A stretch of DNA of 64,000 nucleotides from Rhinopomastus cyanomelas (GCA_013400115.1 VXBP01003622.1:310001-374000), one strand, 5' to 3'. Positions 1 to 11,300 are shown, counted from the first letter of the stretch. Numbers and translations are program-made. Notes: a model not told the origin generated them from the letters alone.

Positions 1-2424
1 TGTAGATGGGTCCGATTGTTGACAGTTCATTATTGCGCTTTTGTCCATTTAATCTCCCTCGCTGTGTTTTGCATGTGCATGCCTTAATGAGCTCCGTTGG
101 CAATTAACATGTTTCTAGCAGCAAACTGGTTGCTCAGACGTTTGGAGAGCGGAGTGCAGGGAAAAGGGCAACGCAGCTGCCTTTAGGTTGTTCGCTTCCC
201 GGTGCCCGGCGCGATGCCGGGGCCCGATGGGACGCACCTCGGTGCCGCCCGCTCCAAGGGAGACCCAGCCCGGGCTGGGCCGGGCCGAGCCGAGCCGGAG
301 GGATGCCCGGTGGCTCTGGCACGTCGCTGCCTTCACGGAGGCACCTCTGACCCTCCCTCCGAGGCACCGACACCGCTCAATCTGTTGTGTGCGCGGCTGC
401 GGCGCCGGGAGAGGGCTGGTTGTTGTTGGGGGGTGGGGGGGTGTTAGTTTTGCTTTTTTCTTTTTTTTGTGTGCGGGTTTTTGTTATTATTGAGGCTTGC
501 TGGCAAGAATGCCGAAGTCTGAGCAGTCGTGGACAGCAGAAACATCTTGTGAGGGAGAAGATAATTGGAGTCTCTGGCGTGTGTGTGTCTGACAGAGCCG
601 CCCCTCCCCCGCGATCTGCGGTTTGTGTGTGCCGGGATCCGGGTGAGATCCCGGGGGGAGGAAGGGGGGAGAGGGGAGGAGGGGGGCCGGGGCCGGCCGG
701 TGGCAAGTGCACTGCGGTGGCCCCATCCCAGTGTGTCCCAGGTCGGATCGAAACCGGAGCGACGCCTGGCCCAGGAGAGGACCAAACCGCACCCCCAGAA
801 GCGGCCAGCACGGTCCTTCGGAGTGCCCCGAGGATGCCCTTAGCCGTGACGAGGATGCCGCTCCTCCTCTCGCAGACGGTTCTGTAAACAACGTCGCTTT
901 TTATAAAAAAAAAAATGCGAAAAAGAACGCGCTTCCCTAATTCCCTTCCCGGGAGTAGGTTTCGTGCTGCTCTCGCCCGTCAGGAGGGCTGGGAAGCAGT
1001 CTGCGAGCTGTCTGCGGGGCCTGCAGCTCTGCCTGGCTCCCACTTTCCCGGCTGGCAGCCCAGAGCGATCCCAGCGCCCGGAGTGCGGAGGAAGAGTCGC
1101 TTCCCCCGGACCTGGCACCGGCTCCGCAGGCTGTGCTGGACACGCCAGTCACCCTCGCGCCCCGCTCCACTTCTTCAGCATTTCGTCCTACTGTGGGCTT
1201 CCCTCTACAGTGTCCTCACGAGAGTGAGAGGGTCTCGTCTCACTATCCCGCCCCGTCGGTCGCGACGGCGGGTGGACCGCACTTGGCTGGCGGGAGTAGC
1301 CGCACCCGTCTGCGAGGGGCTGAACTACCGTCCCTTCACCTCCGGGAAGAGTTGCCCCTCAAAGGTTTCCCAAAGCCGTCACTTAACGGTGATGGAGGTT
1401 GTATTTTTAAGTTTTCCTTTAACATATATTTATCTCAAAACCTTTCGACAAGTTCCAGCCGTAACGGGCTTTCCCCGCTGTCGGGATCACCGAGAATCCT
1501 TTCCCGCTCCTCAGCCGGCTCCTCAACCAAACTACTAGCATTTAAAACATGCAACCCCGAGAACTCCCGCACTGGTCCCCGGCCCCGCGGCAGGAGCAGG
1601 AGGACCTTCAGCCCCCAGTCCCGCTCCTCGGGAAGCATCGCTCCCGGTAGTGAATCCAGAAATCCGGAGCGAGGGGTCGGCTCCGGGCCCTGCGCTCGGC
1701 GACGAGCTGTGCTTGTCCTCGCCTCCCATCATTTAAGCACTCAATTAAGCGGAGGAAGGTGAACCCACCCCCCGTGCCGTCCCCAGGCATTTTATTGCCT
1801 GGGTCCTTCCCCTCTTCATTGGCCAGCCCGGCCCTGGCAGCACGCACAGGCGCGGCCGCTCCAGCTCCCTTCTGCGCTACAATAATATTGTTCCTAACGA
1901 CGTGGCCAGAATAGACACTTGCATATTAAAAATGAGGGGGGGGAGGAAATGATAAAGGAATACTTAGTGTATTCCAAGTGCTTGATTATCCATGTTCTGA
2001 TCAAAAAGAGTTTCTGTGGCCTGCTGGGAGTGATTAAATTAATGTAATGCGGTTTGAAGGGTCTGTGCTTTCTCTCTTAATTTGGGTCATTACTCGGAAA
2101 AGCAAGCGTGAGATCATTTCATCTGCATGCAGGGGAAAGATAGTCCACTCATTCAGGAGCGGCTTAAGTACGCCGTAAAGAACCGACCCCGCAGAATGGC
2201 GCTGGGAAACTCTGAGCTGCCCTTTGCGCTGCCCGGTTCCCGAGGCTACAGCAGCTCTCCGAAGCCGCCCGGTTTCCTCCCGCCCTCGCTTCGCTTCCTC
2301 CGGGGCCGGCGGTGGAACCTGGTTCCCCACCGCCGGCTCGGCTCCCGCAAGCCGCGTTTGTACAGGGAAGCAGTGCGGTTCAGCCCGGTCTCCGCACGGA
2401 GCGGGGCCTCTTTGGGAAATGAGA
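1..2424. other. Intergenic DNA downstream of FEZF2, GC-rich with AT-rich islands
   Basis: I see no gene here. Positions 150-850 and 950-1740 are CpG-rich, so open frames occur on both strands without any splice structure or recognisable domain. Two AT-richer blocks stand out: 1-120, with TTTAAT, TTAATGAG and CAATTAAC motifs, and about 1870-2060, with AATAATATT, TTGATTAT and GATTAAATTAAT motifs. Such blocks beside a developmental transcription-factor gene often are conserved enhancers, but that is inference, since no alignment was possible. Confidence 0.5.
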
Positions 2425-2743
2425 CACCTGCGAAGGGCCGGTTTATTGTCCCATGATAGATAGATATAGATATATATATATTCCTCACTTATTCGAGCGT
2501 ACATTTAAAATGAAGATTTACAGACACGTCTAAGGAGCGCGGTCCTGGTGGGGGCAGGGGGCGGCTTGCCCGGCCCCTCCCGGCCCTCTCCGTTAAATAA
2601 GATTCCTCTTATGTACAACTGCGGCTCGGGGTCGCTTGCTACCGACGGCTGAGCTCTCTGGGGAAAAGACAGAAGCGAAGGCTGGTTTGGATAAATAGTG
2701 CTGGCCTGGTGCAGCAGGTCCGAGAGGGGAGGTCACTGGGCCC
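2425..2743 (-). other. FEZF2: FEZF2 3' UTR (approximate)
   Basis: This follows the FEZF2 stop codon on the minus strand. It carries TATTTAT and TGTACAT motifs, a short GATA/TA microsatellite (about 2455-2481) and an AATAAA signal at 2446-2441. The end is placed about 15-20 nt past that signal. A second AATAAA at 1796-1791 would allow a UTR some 650 nt longer. Confidence 0.6.
2441..2446 (-). promoter_or_regulatory. FEZF2: FEZF2 poly(A) signal AATAAA
   Basis: The plus strand reads TTTATT, giving a canonical AATAAA on the minus strand about 300 nt after the FEZF2 stop codon. This is the first canonical hexamer after the stop, so it is the likely main signal. Confidence 0.6.
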
Positions 2744-3006
2744 TTAGCTCTGCCCGCTGCGCCCAGGGTCCCGCGGCGGTGGCGGAGGAGCGCTGGAGAC
2801 ACTGTCGTGCAACTTTCGGACATGCTTCTTTAAATCAAAGTTTCTGCAAAATCCTTTCCCGCAAGTGACGCACGTAAAGGGCTTCTTGTCGTTGTGGGTG
2901 TGCATGTGGAAAGTCAAGTTATAGATCTGGTGGAAGGCTTTGTTGCAAATGGTGCACTTGTACTGCTTTTCCCCACTGTGGGTCAGTTTGTGGTTCTTGT
3001 AGTTTC
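2744..3006 (-). CDS. FEZF2: FEZF2 coding exon 4 (fingers 4-6, C-terminus, stop)
   Basis: It begins after a CTCGCAG acceptor, completes finger 4 (NYKNHKLTH), encodes finger 5 (YKCTICNKAFHQIYNLTFH) and finger 6 (C400-H421, with H-X4-H spacing HVRKLH), and ends in a Pro-rich tail, SAPPPPPRDPGRSGQS. The stop codon is at 2746-2744. Confidence 0.95.
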
Positions 3007-4746
3007 CTGCGAGAGAAGGGGGAAATAAAGCGGAAAAGGGGTTACCCGAGGATGCCCGGGCCGCTCGGTGCACAGGTAAGGCAGGGTAGGATGAGGCGGG
3101 TGGCCATGGGAAGGATCTCTCCCCACCCCGCACCCCCGTCCGACTTGTCAAACTCGGTCCGTGTCACGGCGGAGCAGCGCGCAACTGGCACGGCACAAAT
3201 GAGAGAGGCAGGGTCAGTCCGGTGACCCGCGACAAATGGAGGGCTCTGGATTAGGACCAAGGCCCGGCACCTCTCATTTAAAAAGCATTTAGAGAGAACC
3301 GTCAGCAGTGCCCGGCGATGCGGCCCGACTTAGAGGAAAAGTAATTGGGAGCGGCGGCGGCGACTCTGCCCGCGCCCCTCTCTCTTTCTCCAGACCGGGC
3401 AGGGCTCTTCACGATTAATCCCCGCTAATGATGGGTGAGGGCCCCCGGCACGGCCCGGTCCGGCTTGGCTCGGCTCACCTTTCTGGTGGAAGCCCTTGCC
3501 GCAGAACTCGCACACGAAGGGCTTGTAGCCGGCGTGGATGCGGATGTGGGTGTTGAGCGTGGAGCTCCTGTTGAACGCCTTCCCGCACTGGTTGCACTTG
3601 TGGGGTTTCTCCTGCACCAGGGGGGCGAGAGGCCCGTCAAAGTGGGGGCTGCGGGGAGAGCGGGGAGGGGGGTGGGGCGACCCGCTGCCTCCCGCACCCC
3701 GGCTGCCCCCCTACCTACCTGTGTATGGATGATTTTGTGCCGGCACAGGGTGCTGGCTTGGCGGAAGCCCTTCCCGCAGACCTTGCACACGAACGGCCTT
3801 GCTCCCGTGTGCACCGGCATGTGGCGAGTGAGGTTGTAATGCGCGTTGAACCCCTGCAGGGAAGGGCCGGGAAGGCGAGGTCAGGCCCGACGGGATCCCC
3901 GCGCCCCCCCCAACCCCCCCCCCCCTTCCCTTACCGACTCTATTCCCTTACCTTGCCGCAGACCTCGCAGGTGAAGTTTTTGGGCTTGCCTTCCGCCGCT
4001 CCGCCGCCGCCGCCGCCCCCTAGCTTGGCGTGACCCTTGGGGGGGCCTCCGCGCTCCGCCGCATCCTTCATCACCTGGTCCAGGTGTCCCGGCAGCCGCT
4101 CCTTGTGCGCGAAGGGTGGTGGAGGCGGCGGCAGCTTCTCGGCCGCCAGCCCCGCCAGCTTGGCGTTCTCCAGCAGGAAAAGCTTCTGGTGGGCCGAGAG
4201 CCCCCCCGGCGGCGGGGAGCCCAGCAGGCCGGCGGGGAAGAGCTGTCCGTGCAGGATGTCGGCCGGGTGGTACGCGGCGTCCAGGTAGTTGAAATAGTAG
4301 AGAGAGCGGGGAGCGGCCGGCACGGCCCCGGCTTGGTGGATGACCTGCGGCTTGATGAGCCGGGCGCCGGGCTGGCCCAGGGCAAGCTCTGCCTTGCAGC
4401 AGACGCCGCAGTTGGCTTTGCAGAGTCCCGCGCCACCCCGCAGGCTGCTCTTCCACAGCTCCGAGTAGTTGAGGAGAGTCTTGGAGGGCACCTCGTAGCC
4501 CAGCGGTGGGATGGGGATCACGCAAGGCAGGGGCGAGCACAGGCTCAAAGGCTTCTTGCCCGGCTCCGGTTCCGGCCCCGGCCCGCCGTGCCTCTGCTCG
4601 AAGGCTGGCTTGGGCTCCGACGTCTTGGCCATGATACGCTCGATGGAGAAGGCCAGTGTCTTGGAGGGGTTAGCGGCGGCGGCCCTGCCGTCGTGCCGGG
4701 GGCAGGAGGAAGGCATGACCGTCTCCAGCGACCCCGAACTCGCCAT
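2744..4746 (-). CDS. FEZF2: FEZF2, FEZ family zinc finger 2 (complete coding region, 4 coding exons)
   Basis: The joined exons 4746-3952, 3853-3719, 3611-3479 and 3006-2744 give 1326 nt, 441 residues plus stop, close to the mammalian protein (459). The N-terminus carries an Eh1 Groucho/TLE-binding motif (FSIERIM, residues 33-39), followed by the family-specific GYEVPSKTLLNYSELWKSSL block and a Cys-rich GLCKANCGVCCKAEL segment. Six C2H2 fingers follow, with metal ligands at C260/C263/H276/H280, C288/C291/H304/H308, C316/C319/H332/H336, C344/C347/H360/H364, C372/C375/H388/H392 and C400/C403/H416/H421. From family knowledge, FEZF2 is a nuclear transcriptional repressor that specifies deep-layer subcortical projection neurons and patterns the forebrain. 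FEZF1 is the only close alternative; the N-terminal sequence and the CADPS neighbour favour FEZF2. A Gly7 run precedes finger 1. All splice sites are GT-AG. Confidence 0.96.
3479..3611 (-). CDS. FEZF2: FEZF2 coding exon 3 (finger 3 and start of finger 4)
   Basis: 133 nt starting in phase 0 with EKPHKCNQCGKAFNR and ending one base into the Gly codon after GKGFHQK. The acceptor is TGGTGCAG and the donor is GTGAGC. It encodes finger 3, the linker AGYKPF and the first half of finger 4. Confidence 0.95.
3719..3853 (-). CDS. FEZF2: FEZF2 coding exon 2 (rest of finger 1, finger 2)
   Basis: 135 nt, 45 codons, phase 0 at both ends. It begins GFNAHYNLTRHMPVH, completing finger 1, then encodes finger 2 (FVCKVCGKGFRQASTLCRH) and ends at IIHTQ. 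The acceptor is CCTGCAG and the donor is GTAGGT. The first residue after the junction is Gly where I recall Val in the mammalian protein; this depends on the exact acceptor choice. Confidence 0.95.
3952..4746 (-). CDS. FEZF2: FEZF2 coding exon 1 (Eh1 motif to start of zinc finger 1)
   Basis: The ATG at 4746 opens MASSGSLETVMPSS, matching the known FEZF2 start. The exon encodes 265 residues and ends in phase 0 within finger 1 (CEVCGK) at a GTAAGG donor (3951-3946). It holds the Eh1 motif, the conserved N-terminal block and a Gly7 run encoded by a (GGC)n tract at 4001-4017. Confidence 0.95.
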
Positions 4747-4802
4747 GTCGCTCCGCCGTGCGGGAACTTGGTGTGAGCAGCGACTCGCTCCCGCTCTCGG
4801 CT
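4747..4802 (-). other. FEZF2: FEZF2 5' UTR part of the first coding exon
   Basis: Just upstream of the ATG the minus strand reads CTTTTCTGGAATGCAG then AGCCGAGAG, a usable splice acceptor with AG at 4804-4803. As I recall, mammalian FEZF2 has a noncoding first exon, so the coding exon probably starts at 4802. A donor-like AAAAG|GTAAAT at about 5099/5098, with a TTTAAAT element near 5203, could mark that first exon. This assignment is inference. Confidence 0.4.
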
Positions 4803-5710
4803 CTGCATTCCAGAAAAGCCAGGAGACAAATCAATTTAATAAGCACCTTGTTCTCCCCCCACATCCNAACATATCCAAGAACAATGGCACGTAGTGTACC
4901 AGATTACTGCTCATTAGGCGGAACACGCTAAAGTAACATGCAAGCTAGACCTTGTTAGTATTTAAAAAAGGAAGAAAAAGAAAAACCTCCCCCGGCCCAA
5001 TGCCACCCAGCCCCACCGATGGCCGCGGTGCGGGAAATGAGGGGACAGGGGCGGGGGGCACAGCGAGGGGCGACGGGGCTCGGCTTGGGACGATTTACCT
5101 TTTCCCCGTGCCGGCGAGACTCATCCAAGCAGCTCAGTGTGGCCACAGTCACATTTTGATAGCAAACATCTTCCTGAGCGTCAGATCACGGTCTCGTACA
5201 TTTAAAGCTGACATCACATGAAGTCACTTCGAGCAGAATGACATGGGGATGCCACCATGGATCTTCCCCGAGCCGAGGCGCCGGGCTGGAGCGCGGTGGG
5301 TTGGGGCAGAGAGAGGAAGAGGAGCCCCCCCCACCCCTCCCCTCCACGCACAATTTCCTTCCAGTTTAAGAGGCACAAATCGCTCGTGTGCAAGCTGGGC
5401 TTTTTCCTCTCTCTCTCCCTTCTTAAAAAGCAACTTGCAAAGCAGAGGAATCGTTTTGCATGTGGCAAATTAGAAGGCAAGTGCGATTCACAAGTTGGGT
5501 GGAAAAGAGTGCTCCAGTTCTTGCTGGGGTTAGAAGAGCCACTCCGAGTGAGCGTGAGGATTTTTTTTTCTTTTTCCCTTTTTTTTTTAAGAAGGGGGAG
5601 AAAGATTTAATTTTTTATTTTTTTTTTCCTGAAGCAACTACCACGCAACCATGCTCGAGTTATTTTGGCAACCCATCTGCAATCAGCTCCGTTGCAACCG
5701 AGCTGGAAGA

Positions 5711-5817
5711 TAATTAATAAATTGTCACTTATCTGCGAGCCTCCCCAGCATGTATAAGTTAATAGCCAGCCCATTAATTAGGACAGTGTATTAATGTTAA
5801 TTAAACTAAGTTTAATT
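5711..5817. promoter_or_regulatory. Cluster of homeodomain-type TAAT sites upstream of FEZF2
   Basis: In about 107 bp there are TAATTAAT (5711-5718), ATTAATTAGG (5772-5781), TTAATGTTAATTAAAC (5790-5805) and TTTAATT (5811-5817). It sits about 1 kb upstream of the coding start in an otherwise GC-rich domain. TAATTA is the core bound by many homeodomain proteins active in forebrain. A regulatory role is inferred from composition and position only. Confidence 0.35.
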
Positions 5818-7321
5818 CCACCCCTCTCCCCTCTCAGGGTAGTTGGTGATTAGCCTTAAATAATCGCGGAGGGAGTCGAGTCCAGAGCTGGGGTTTCGCT
5901 GCTTTTAAAAAAATAAATAAATATAATAAAAGGACCCGTGCGCTGAGAACGAGAGGTTTGCAGATTGTCACCCCCCAAAACGTGTCTGCGGCCCCGGGGG
6001 GCAGACGAGTGGCTCTCCCTTTCCCTTCCAGCCCTTGTCTTGCCGGCTGCCCTCGCACCCCCTAAAAATAGGTGACGCTCCATTACAGCGCTTGCATGCC
6101 GAGGTTTCTTCCCTTCCTCTCTCTAATTAAAACGACTTGATGAGGGAGGGGAGGATTTGCAGAAACCTCAGACGCGAGGACGCGGTAATTGAGGGAGCCC
6201 CGTGTCCACCTGTTTTGGGGGGCCCGACTGCAGTGGCAGCACCTCCCCTGGCCCCGATTAGCCGCCCCGTCCCTCGCCGGGGCTATTCAGGCGAACCAAT
6301 TTTCCCCCAGTGATTCAGGGCACTCAATTCTCTTTCACTTGTAGCCACTATAGCGCTGCGTGGAACCTGGTTTTGTGTGTTTCTAAAATAAAGGGGAGGA
6401 TTATCCGGGGGATGGGGGGTGNGGCCAGAGGTAAAGCAAGCAATGAAAAGGCCCCTATATATTATTTTTTCCGCCTCTCTAGCACGCCTAAGAAAGTTTG
6501 GAGGAATTCGGGAGGTTTTGTGAGGCGCTGACAAAGCCGCGCCTCCTCTACCCGCCGGGGCAGCTCTCCGGCGGCTGTTTGCAGACAGGCTTTTTCACCT
6601 GTGAACAACAACACGCTCCACAAACGCACTTTAAAAGCCGCGACCGCCCCGGGCTGCCGGAGGGCGGAGGGGAGAGCCCTGCTCTGGGGCTGGCTCGGCC
6701 GCGTTCGGGGCCGTGGGGACACCCCGCCTCGGGGAAGGGGACACGAGGGGGTCCTCCCGGCTGGAGTATCAGGTGCCGCCGTGCGCCCAGCCCTGACCGC
6801 TCCATCTTCCCCTCTCGGGTCTAGCGGGTCAGCGCGCAAAGGAGGGAAGAACCCATCCCGCTTTCGTGGGGAGAGGGTGGGACGGCACCGCCGAAAACGT
6901 CATGCACCGGCACATACCGCGCTCGGTGGTTGGGATGCGGGAGAGCCCGCCCGGCTGAGTCCCGGGGAGCGGAGCCGAGCAGCGGGCACTGGGCAGGCGG
7001 CGGCAGGGCTCTGCGCACTCCCGGGACTCTCCGGCTTTAGCGAAGTATTTAATTAGCCTCCACAAACTTCTTTTCCTCGCCTGCAGACTATACTGAGTGG
7101 AAGGTTGGGAACTATTTTACACCTTGCCACTCACATGTTAATTAATCTCTATCTAACCCTAATTGCAGTTTATTCAAGCACTGCTCAACAGCTCACCCAC
7201 ACAATAAACACTGGGGCTGCTTTTATCCATATTACTCCCCGCTCACACGTTGAGTAATTAACTCCAGTACAAACTAATAGTGCAAACAAATATTTTCTGT
7301 AAACGAGATGATTTCGGGCAG

Positions 7322-7329
7322 TATAAAAG
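7322..7329 (+). promoter_or_regulatory. TATA box of a possible divergent transcript
   Basis: TATAAAAG is followed at once by GC-rich DNA (AGGGCTGCGGAGCCGGGGCC), the usual layout of a TATA promoter in a CpG island. It points away from FEZF2, about 2.5 kb upstream of its ATG. The start site would be near 7352. No convincing coding region follows, so a long noncoding RNA would be the simplest product. Confidence 0.3.
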
Positions 7330-8399
7330 AGGGCTGCGGAGCCGGGGCCGGGAGCTCGCTGCCAACTTCCTCGAGCCGCCCTGTCCTTCCCGGAGTATTT
7401 CCCGGGCCGGGACTTTTCCCTCCTTCCCTCCCGGACCGAGACGGCTGTCTGCTTCATTCTACCACTCCTCTCGGGGCAGCGGATCCCGCAGGCCTAGGGG
7501 CTCCCGGGAGCAAGGAGCAGCGGTGGGGACCCCCGCGGCACTCGAGGCCGAACAGCGGCTCTTGGCCCGGGCTGTGCCCCCTCAGCCGGCGGGGAACCGG
7601 GGTCTGGTCCTCCTTATGCTTTGGTGCTACGGGATCCCGGCTAGACTCGGGCATCGCAGTTCAGGATTTAATTGAAATCGCGGGTTTAGGCACAGCTGGA
7701 GGCAGCCTCTATCGATTCCACATTCCACTGGTACTGGTCCGGCGACCGCATCACAAATGACCGACTTTCGGGCCCCGGGCCCACAGCCATGCCTTTGCCC
7801 TTGGTGTGGAATGGAGCTGCCGGCTTTTTCTGGGAGTCAAGGCGGCCCAGCCCGTCTGTGAGGTGGGAGCAGGAGCGGCTGCACGTCGGGCAGGCTGCAG
7901 GGTCCCGGCTCAGCGCCTCTCCTTGCCTCTCCCGTGGGATTTTAATCCCCTACCCCGCGACCTCTGGAAAGAAGAAGAGGTTTTGCAGAATTTTCCTTGG
8001 AAGGCGCACGCCACAGTGCCTCTCGCAAAGCGGACGCAATCGCCATTAAAAACGACCGCGGTTCTCGCCCGGCCGGGACGGCTTCGAGCCCCTGCACGGA
8101 AACCACCGGGCTCTCTCCCGGGCCCCGCCAGTGTATCTTCTTGTCTGTTGGTCCCATACTCACTCGCCAACCCCGACCCCAAACGTTCCCTGGCCATCGA
8201 CATCAAAAACCCGCGGGGGCTTCCCTCTTGTCCCCCGAGAATCGGACCCGCTCGGCGACGGGCTCCCTGGGGAACTGTCCCGGGCGGGCGGGAAGCGCAG
8301 AGTCCCGTCGGGCTGCCCCTGCCTGGGTCCTTGGCACTGAGCATTTATGGTCCATTGGAAGATAACTTAGGATCCTCCTAGTTATTTAACTTGGCAGCT

Positions 8400-11300
8400 G
8401 CTTAAACTCCACAGTGGAAGCTGCCGAAAGTTATTAGCATTAACCTTCGCTCTCTCTAGAATGGTGGCTTTGATTTCTATATTGCTTTGCTTTTTATGTG
8501 GTTTTAAAATTAATTTTTTCTAAACAGCAGAAGGTGATAGACTACCTGGTGAGCCACCACCCAGGAAATTAGGATGGGACTGCCACTGGGAGCTGGGATG
8601 GGGCAGCTTATGATACAAGATTGTGGCTGGTGCAAGGCACAGCAGAGGGGCCCAAGGTCTGTCTAGGAGGAGAGATGGGCTGCGGTGCTGGCCCCACCAC
8701 TCTGGGTTTGGACCTAGTTTGGCGCAAGGCAGCGAGTACACCCCCAGAGAGCTGCCCAGGGATGGGCCCATAGTGTTTGTCCGGAGTTTGGTTTGCAGTG
8801 GTTAGAGACAGACACTTTTTGGATGAATTAGCAAGCAATGGCTGTGGAAATCAGGACAGCAAAGGTTGGGACTGAGGTGAATCTGGGGGTAAAAATCCCT
8901 TTGACTGCTTCCCGTTACCCTTTGAAACTGCAGTACCTCGTGTAACATGAGTAGTATCAGCACCTCAGCCCCCATGGGCAGAGCTTCTCTCCCTGCAGGA
9001 CCCTAAGGGTTGCCGAGGTACCCCTGGTGTCATGTCACCCAACAGACATGGCAGTCTGTTTACTGAGTAATGCACACATTACTGCATGTACCTAAACAAA
9101 ATATTTTAATTTTTCTATTTTTGTTAGATTTTTTTTTTTGCCAGGTCTTGGAGCACTGCACAGGTCCCACAGCAGATGGGGTTATTATGATTTTGAAAGC
9201 ACACAGGTCCAGAGTCCTTGCATGGCTGTACTGGTCAACTTCATCAGAAATGGCGGGGAAAACACTGACACTTTTAACTGGAGCTGAATTTTAACGGCTG
9301 GTATCTGACCTGCTCCTAAAGCTGTTAGAAATGTAGCCTCACTGCAGAGCAACTGCAGGGCACAGAGTGCCTCAATGGCAATCAAACTGGCTTATGTAAT
9401 TCTAAAAATGGCATCTCCTTACTTGCCACATCTCTTTCTGTCTATGCGGAGAGTCCTGCAGAGCTGCCAAACAGAAGCAATTCAATGAACTCTTTTCTCG
9501 GCTCATTCCTCCTTCCGCAGCTCGGAGAAAGTGAGCCAGAGCCTATTCTAGTTTGCCTGTCAACAGGAATGGTAACTAACGGCTTGATCCCAGCCAGGCT
9601 TTTTGCCCCAAAAGTGCTGCCTGCCTGCAAGGAGTGGAGAGAGACATCATAGGTGAAGTGTAGTTCCTGGTGTGAGACTGGTGTGGCCCAGGAGGCAGTC
9701 AAGGAGTTAGCAGAGTCTACACCATGTCCAGCATCAGCTAGGCTGGTAAGGTCGGCAAGAAACTGTTGAAAGGGTGAGCAGCTGGTCTCAGCCCTAATTG
9801 TTGGGAATTAACTCGTTACTCTTCATGTTGCAATGGAGCGATGATGCATTTCATTTCTGATTGCTGAAACTGAATGATGCCCCTTCCCAGTGTTGTGAAA
9901 TGTTGTACTTTCTTGTCTTGAAAGAGTGGGAGCTTTTAAATTTTTCTGGTTTTGTGTTTTTTTTCTCCTTATTTTCTATTTAGGAGAAAAGGTGGGAGGA
10001 AGTAGAGAAGGAGAATATAATGGGGGGATGGCCTTGTTCTCACTTTCCTACTGAAAATGTTTCAGGAAAAGGAGCAAAAAGCAGTGAAAATGGGTAGAAG
10101 CCCACTTCAGTTTTGTGTTCCTGTTTTTTCCCCTTTTCTGCTTGAAAGAAGGATGGCCAAAAAAATAAGTGGGACAAACCCCACGTGTTTTGAATTATTC
10201 TCCCCTTAATGAGACAACAAACATTTTCAAAATACTTGCTTTTTAAATGAAGAAATAAATCAGAGGAAGCACTTTTTCAAAACCAGCCTTTCCACTCTCC
10301 ACTTGGTGTTGACTGGCCTTTCTGGTTTGTGCTACGGGCTGTGCGATTTCAGATTTGTATTTGGCTGTGTTTGAACTGTTGTCATGGATGTCCTCATCCA
10401 CTGTGGAGCAGGATTCCACCAGCTGCGAGGTACTGAGGTGAGAGCAGACAGCAGAATGTTACTTCTTTCCTCTGGGGCATGTGGGACCAGCTGGGCTGCA
10501 GCATCCCCGTCTCTGATCTTGGTCGCTAAGGTAGAGAAAGCCTGGCAGGGCTCACTGGTGAGAGTACTGCTGTGCCACTTGGGAACAAGAAAAGTGCTGA
10601 TTTCACCCCAGAAGATCTAGAAAAACCACTAAAAAGCCCCCCAACAATCAAAGCCCAAATGAAAAATCCAGACCTTGTTATTGCAGGAAAAAAACTTCAA
10701 TGCACGACCCAAGTATTCCCTGAATGTTCAAGAACACCCACAAATTCTGTAAAAATAGCGGATAATTTATTTATTTGATTTAATTATGAGCCTAGCTTGT
10801 GTTTTTGGGGTGGGGGTGCAGCTGGAGTTAGTGATGGCAAAAAACCAATTTAAAGAAAACCTCAGACGAGTCATCAGCTCTGGGGAGCAGCATAGATTCT
10901 TAGGCTCTTCCTCATGAAATGCAAAGCTTTGCAGAACCCAGCAAGGCCTCTGAGACTTCTTGGGTAAGGAGGATTCCACTGAGGTAACTGTTTCTCCTGG
11001 CAGAACTGTAGGCCTCTGGCCTTGTCGTTCATGGACGAGGCTGGCATCCCACAGCCACGGCTGGAGGGACTGGCTCATCTCTTCCTGCTTACACACCTGG
11101 GCTGACCAAGGCTAGATCTGTCATGGTGAGCATTAGCTGCTCCTTGGTGGGTCATCCTTCCCATACCCATTGGGCTGTGGTACTTGGTGATCCCACCAAG
11201 GGTGAACATAGCTATGGGATATGTTCTTGTCCCTTATGTGAGGGTCTAGATAGCCTTGTAGGCTGCTATATGTTCTGCCTTTGATGTACTTTGCAAAACC

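Larger units (their letters stand above)
4803..8400. other. FEZF2 upstream domain: CpG-rich DNA with AT-rich regulatory-looking blocks
   Basis: No protein-coding gene is recognised. CpG density is high at 4980-5100 and again at 6540-8330. Between lie poly(T) stretches (5558-5630) and AT-rich blocks with many TAAT cores (5711-5817 and 7137-7275). A TATAAAAG box is at 7322-7329 on the plus strand. Two ambiguous bases (4866, 6422) lie in or near this domain but outside the coding exons. Confidence 0.5.

Noticed and set aside
915..1762. Two overlapping plus-strand open frames of about 207-209 codons
   Set aside because: CpG-rich DNA lowers stop-codon frequency. The products are Arg/Ser/Pro-rich, without homology that I recognise or a splice or promoter context.
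4030..4776. 248-codon open frame on the plus strand opposite FEZF2 exon 1
   Set aside because: It is the antisense shadow of the GC-rich FEZF2 coding exon, with no recognisable domain and Arg/Gly/Leu-rich composition.
7806..8381. 191-codon plus-strand open frame downstream of the TATA box
   Set aside because: The composition is typical of a chance frame in a CpG island. A noncoding product is more plausible than this protein.
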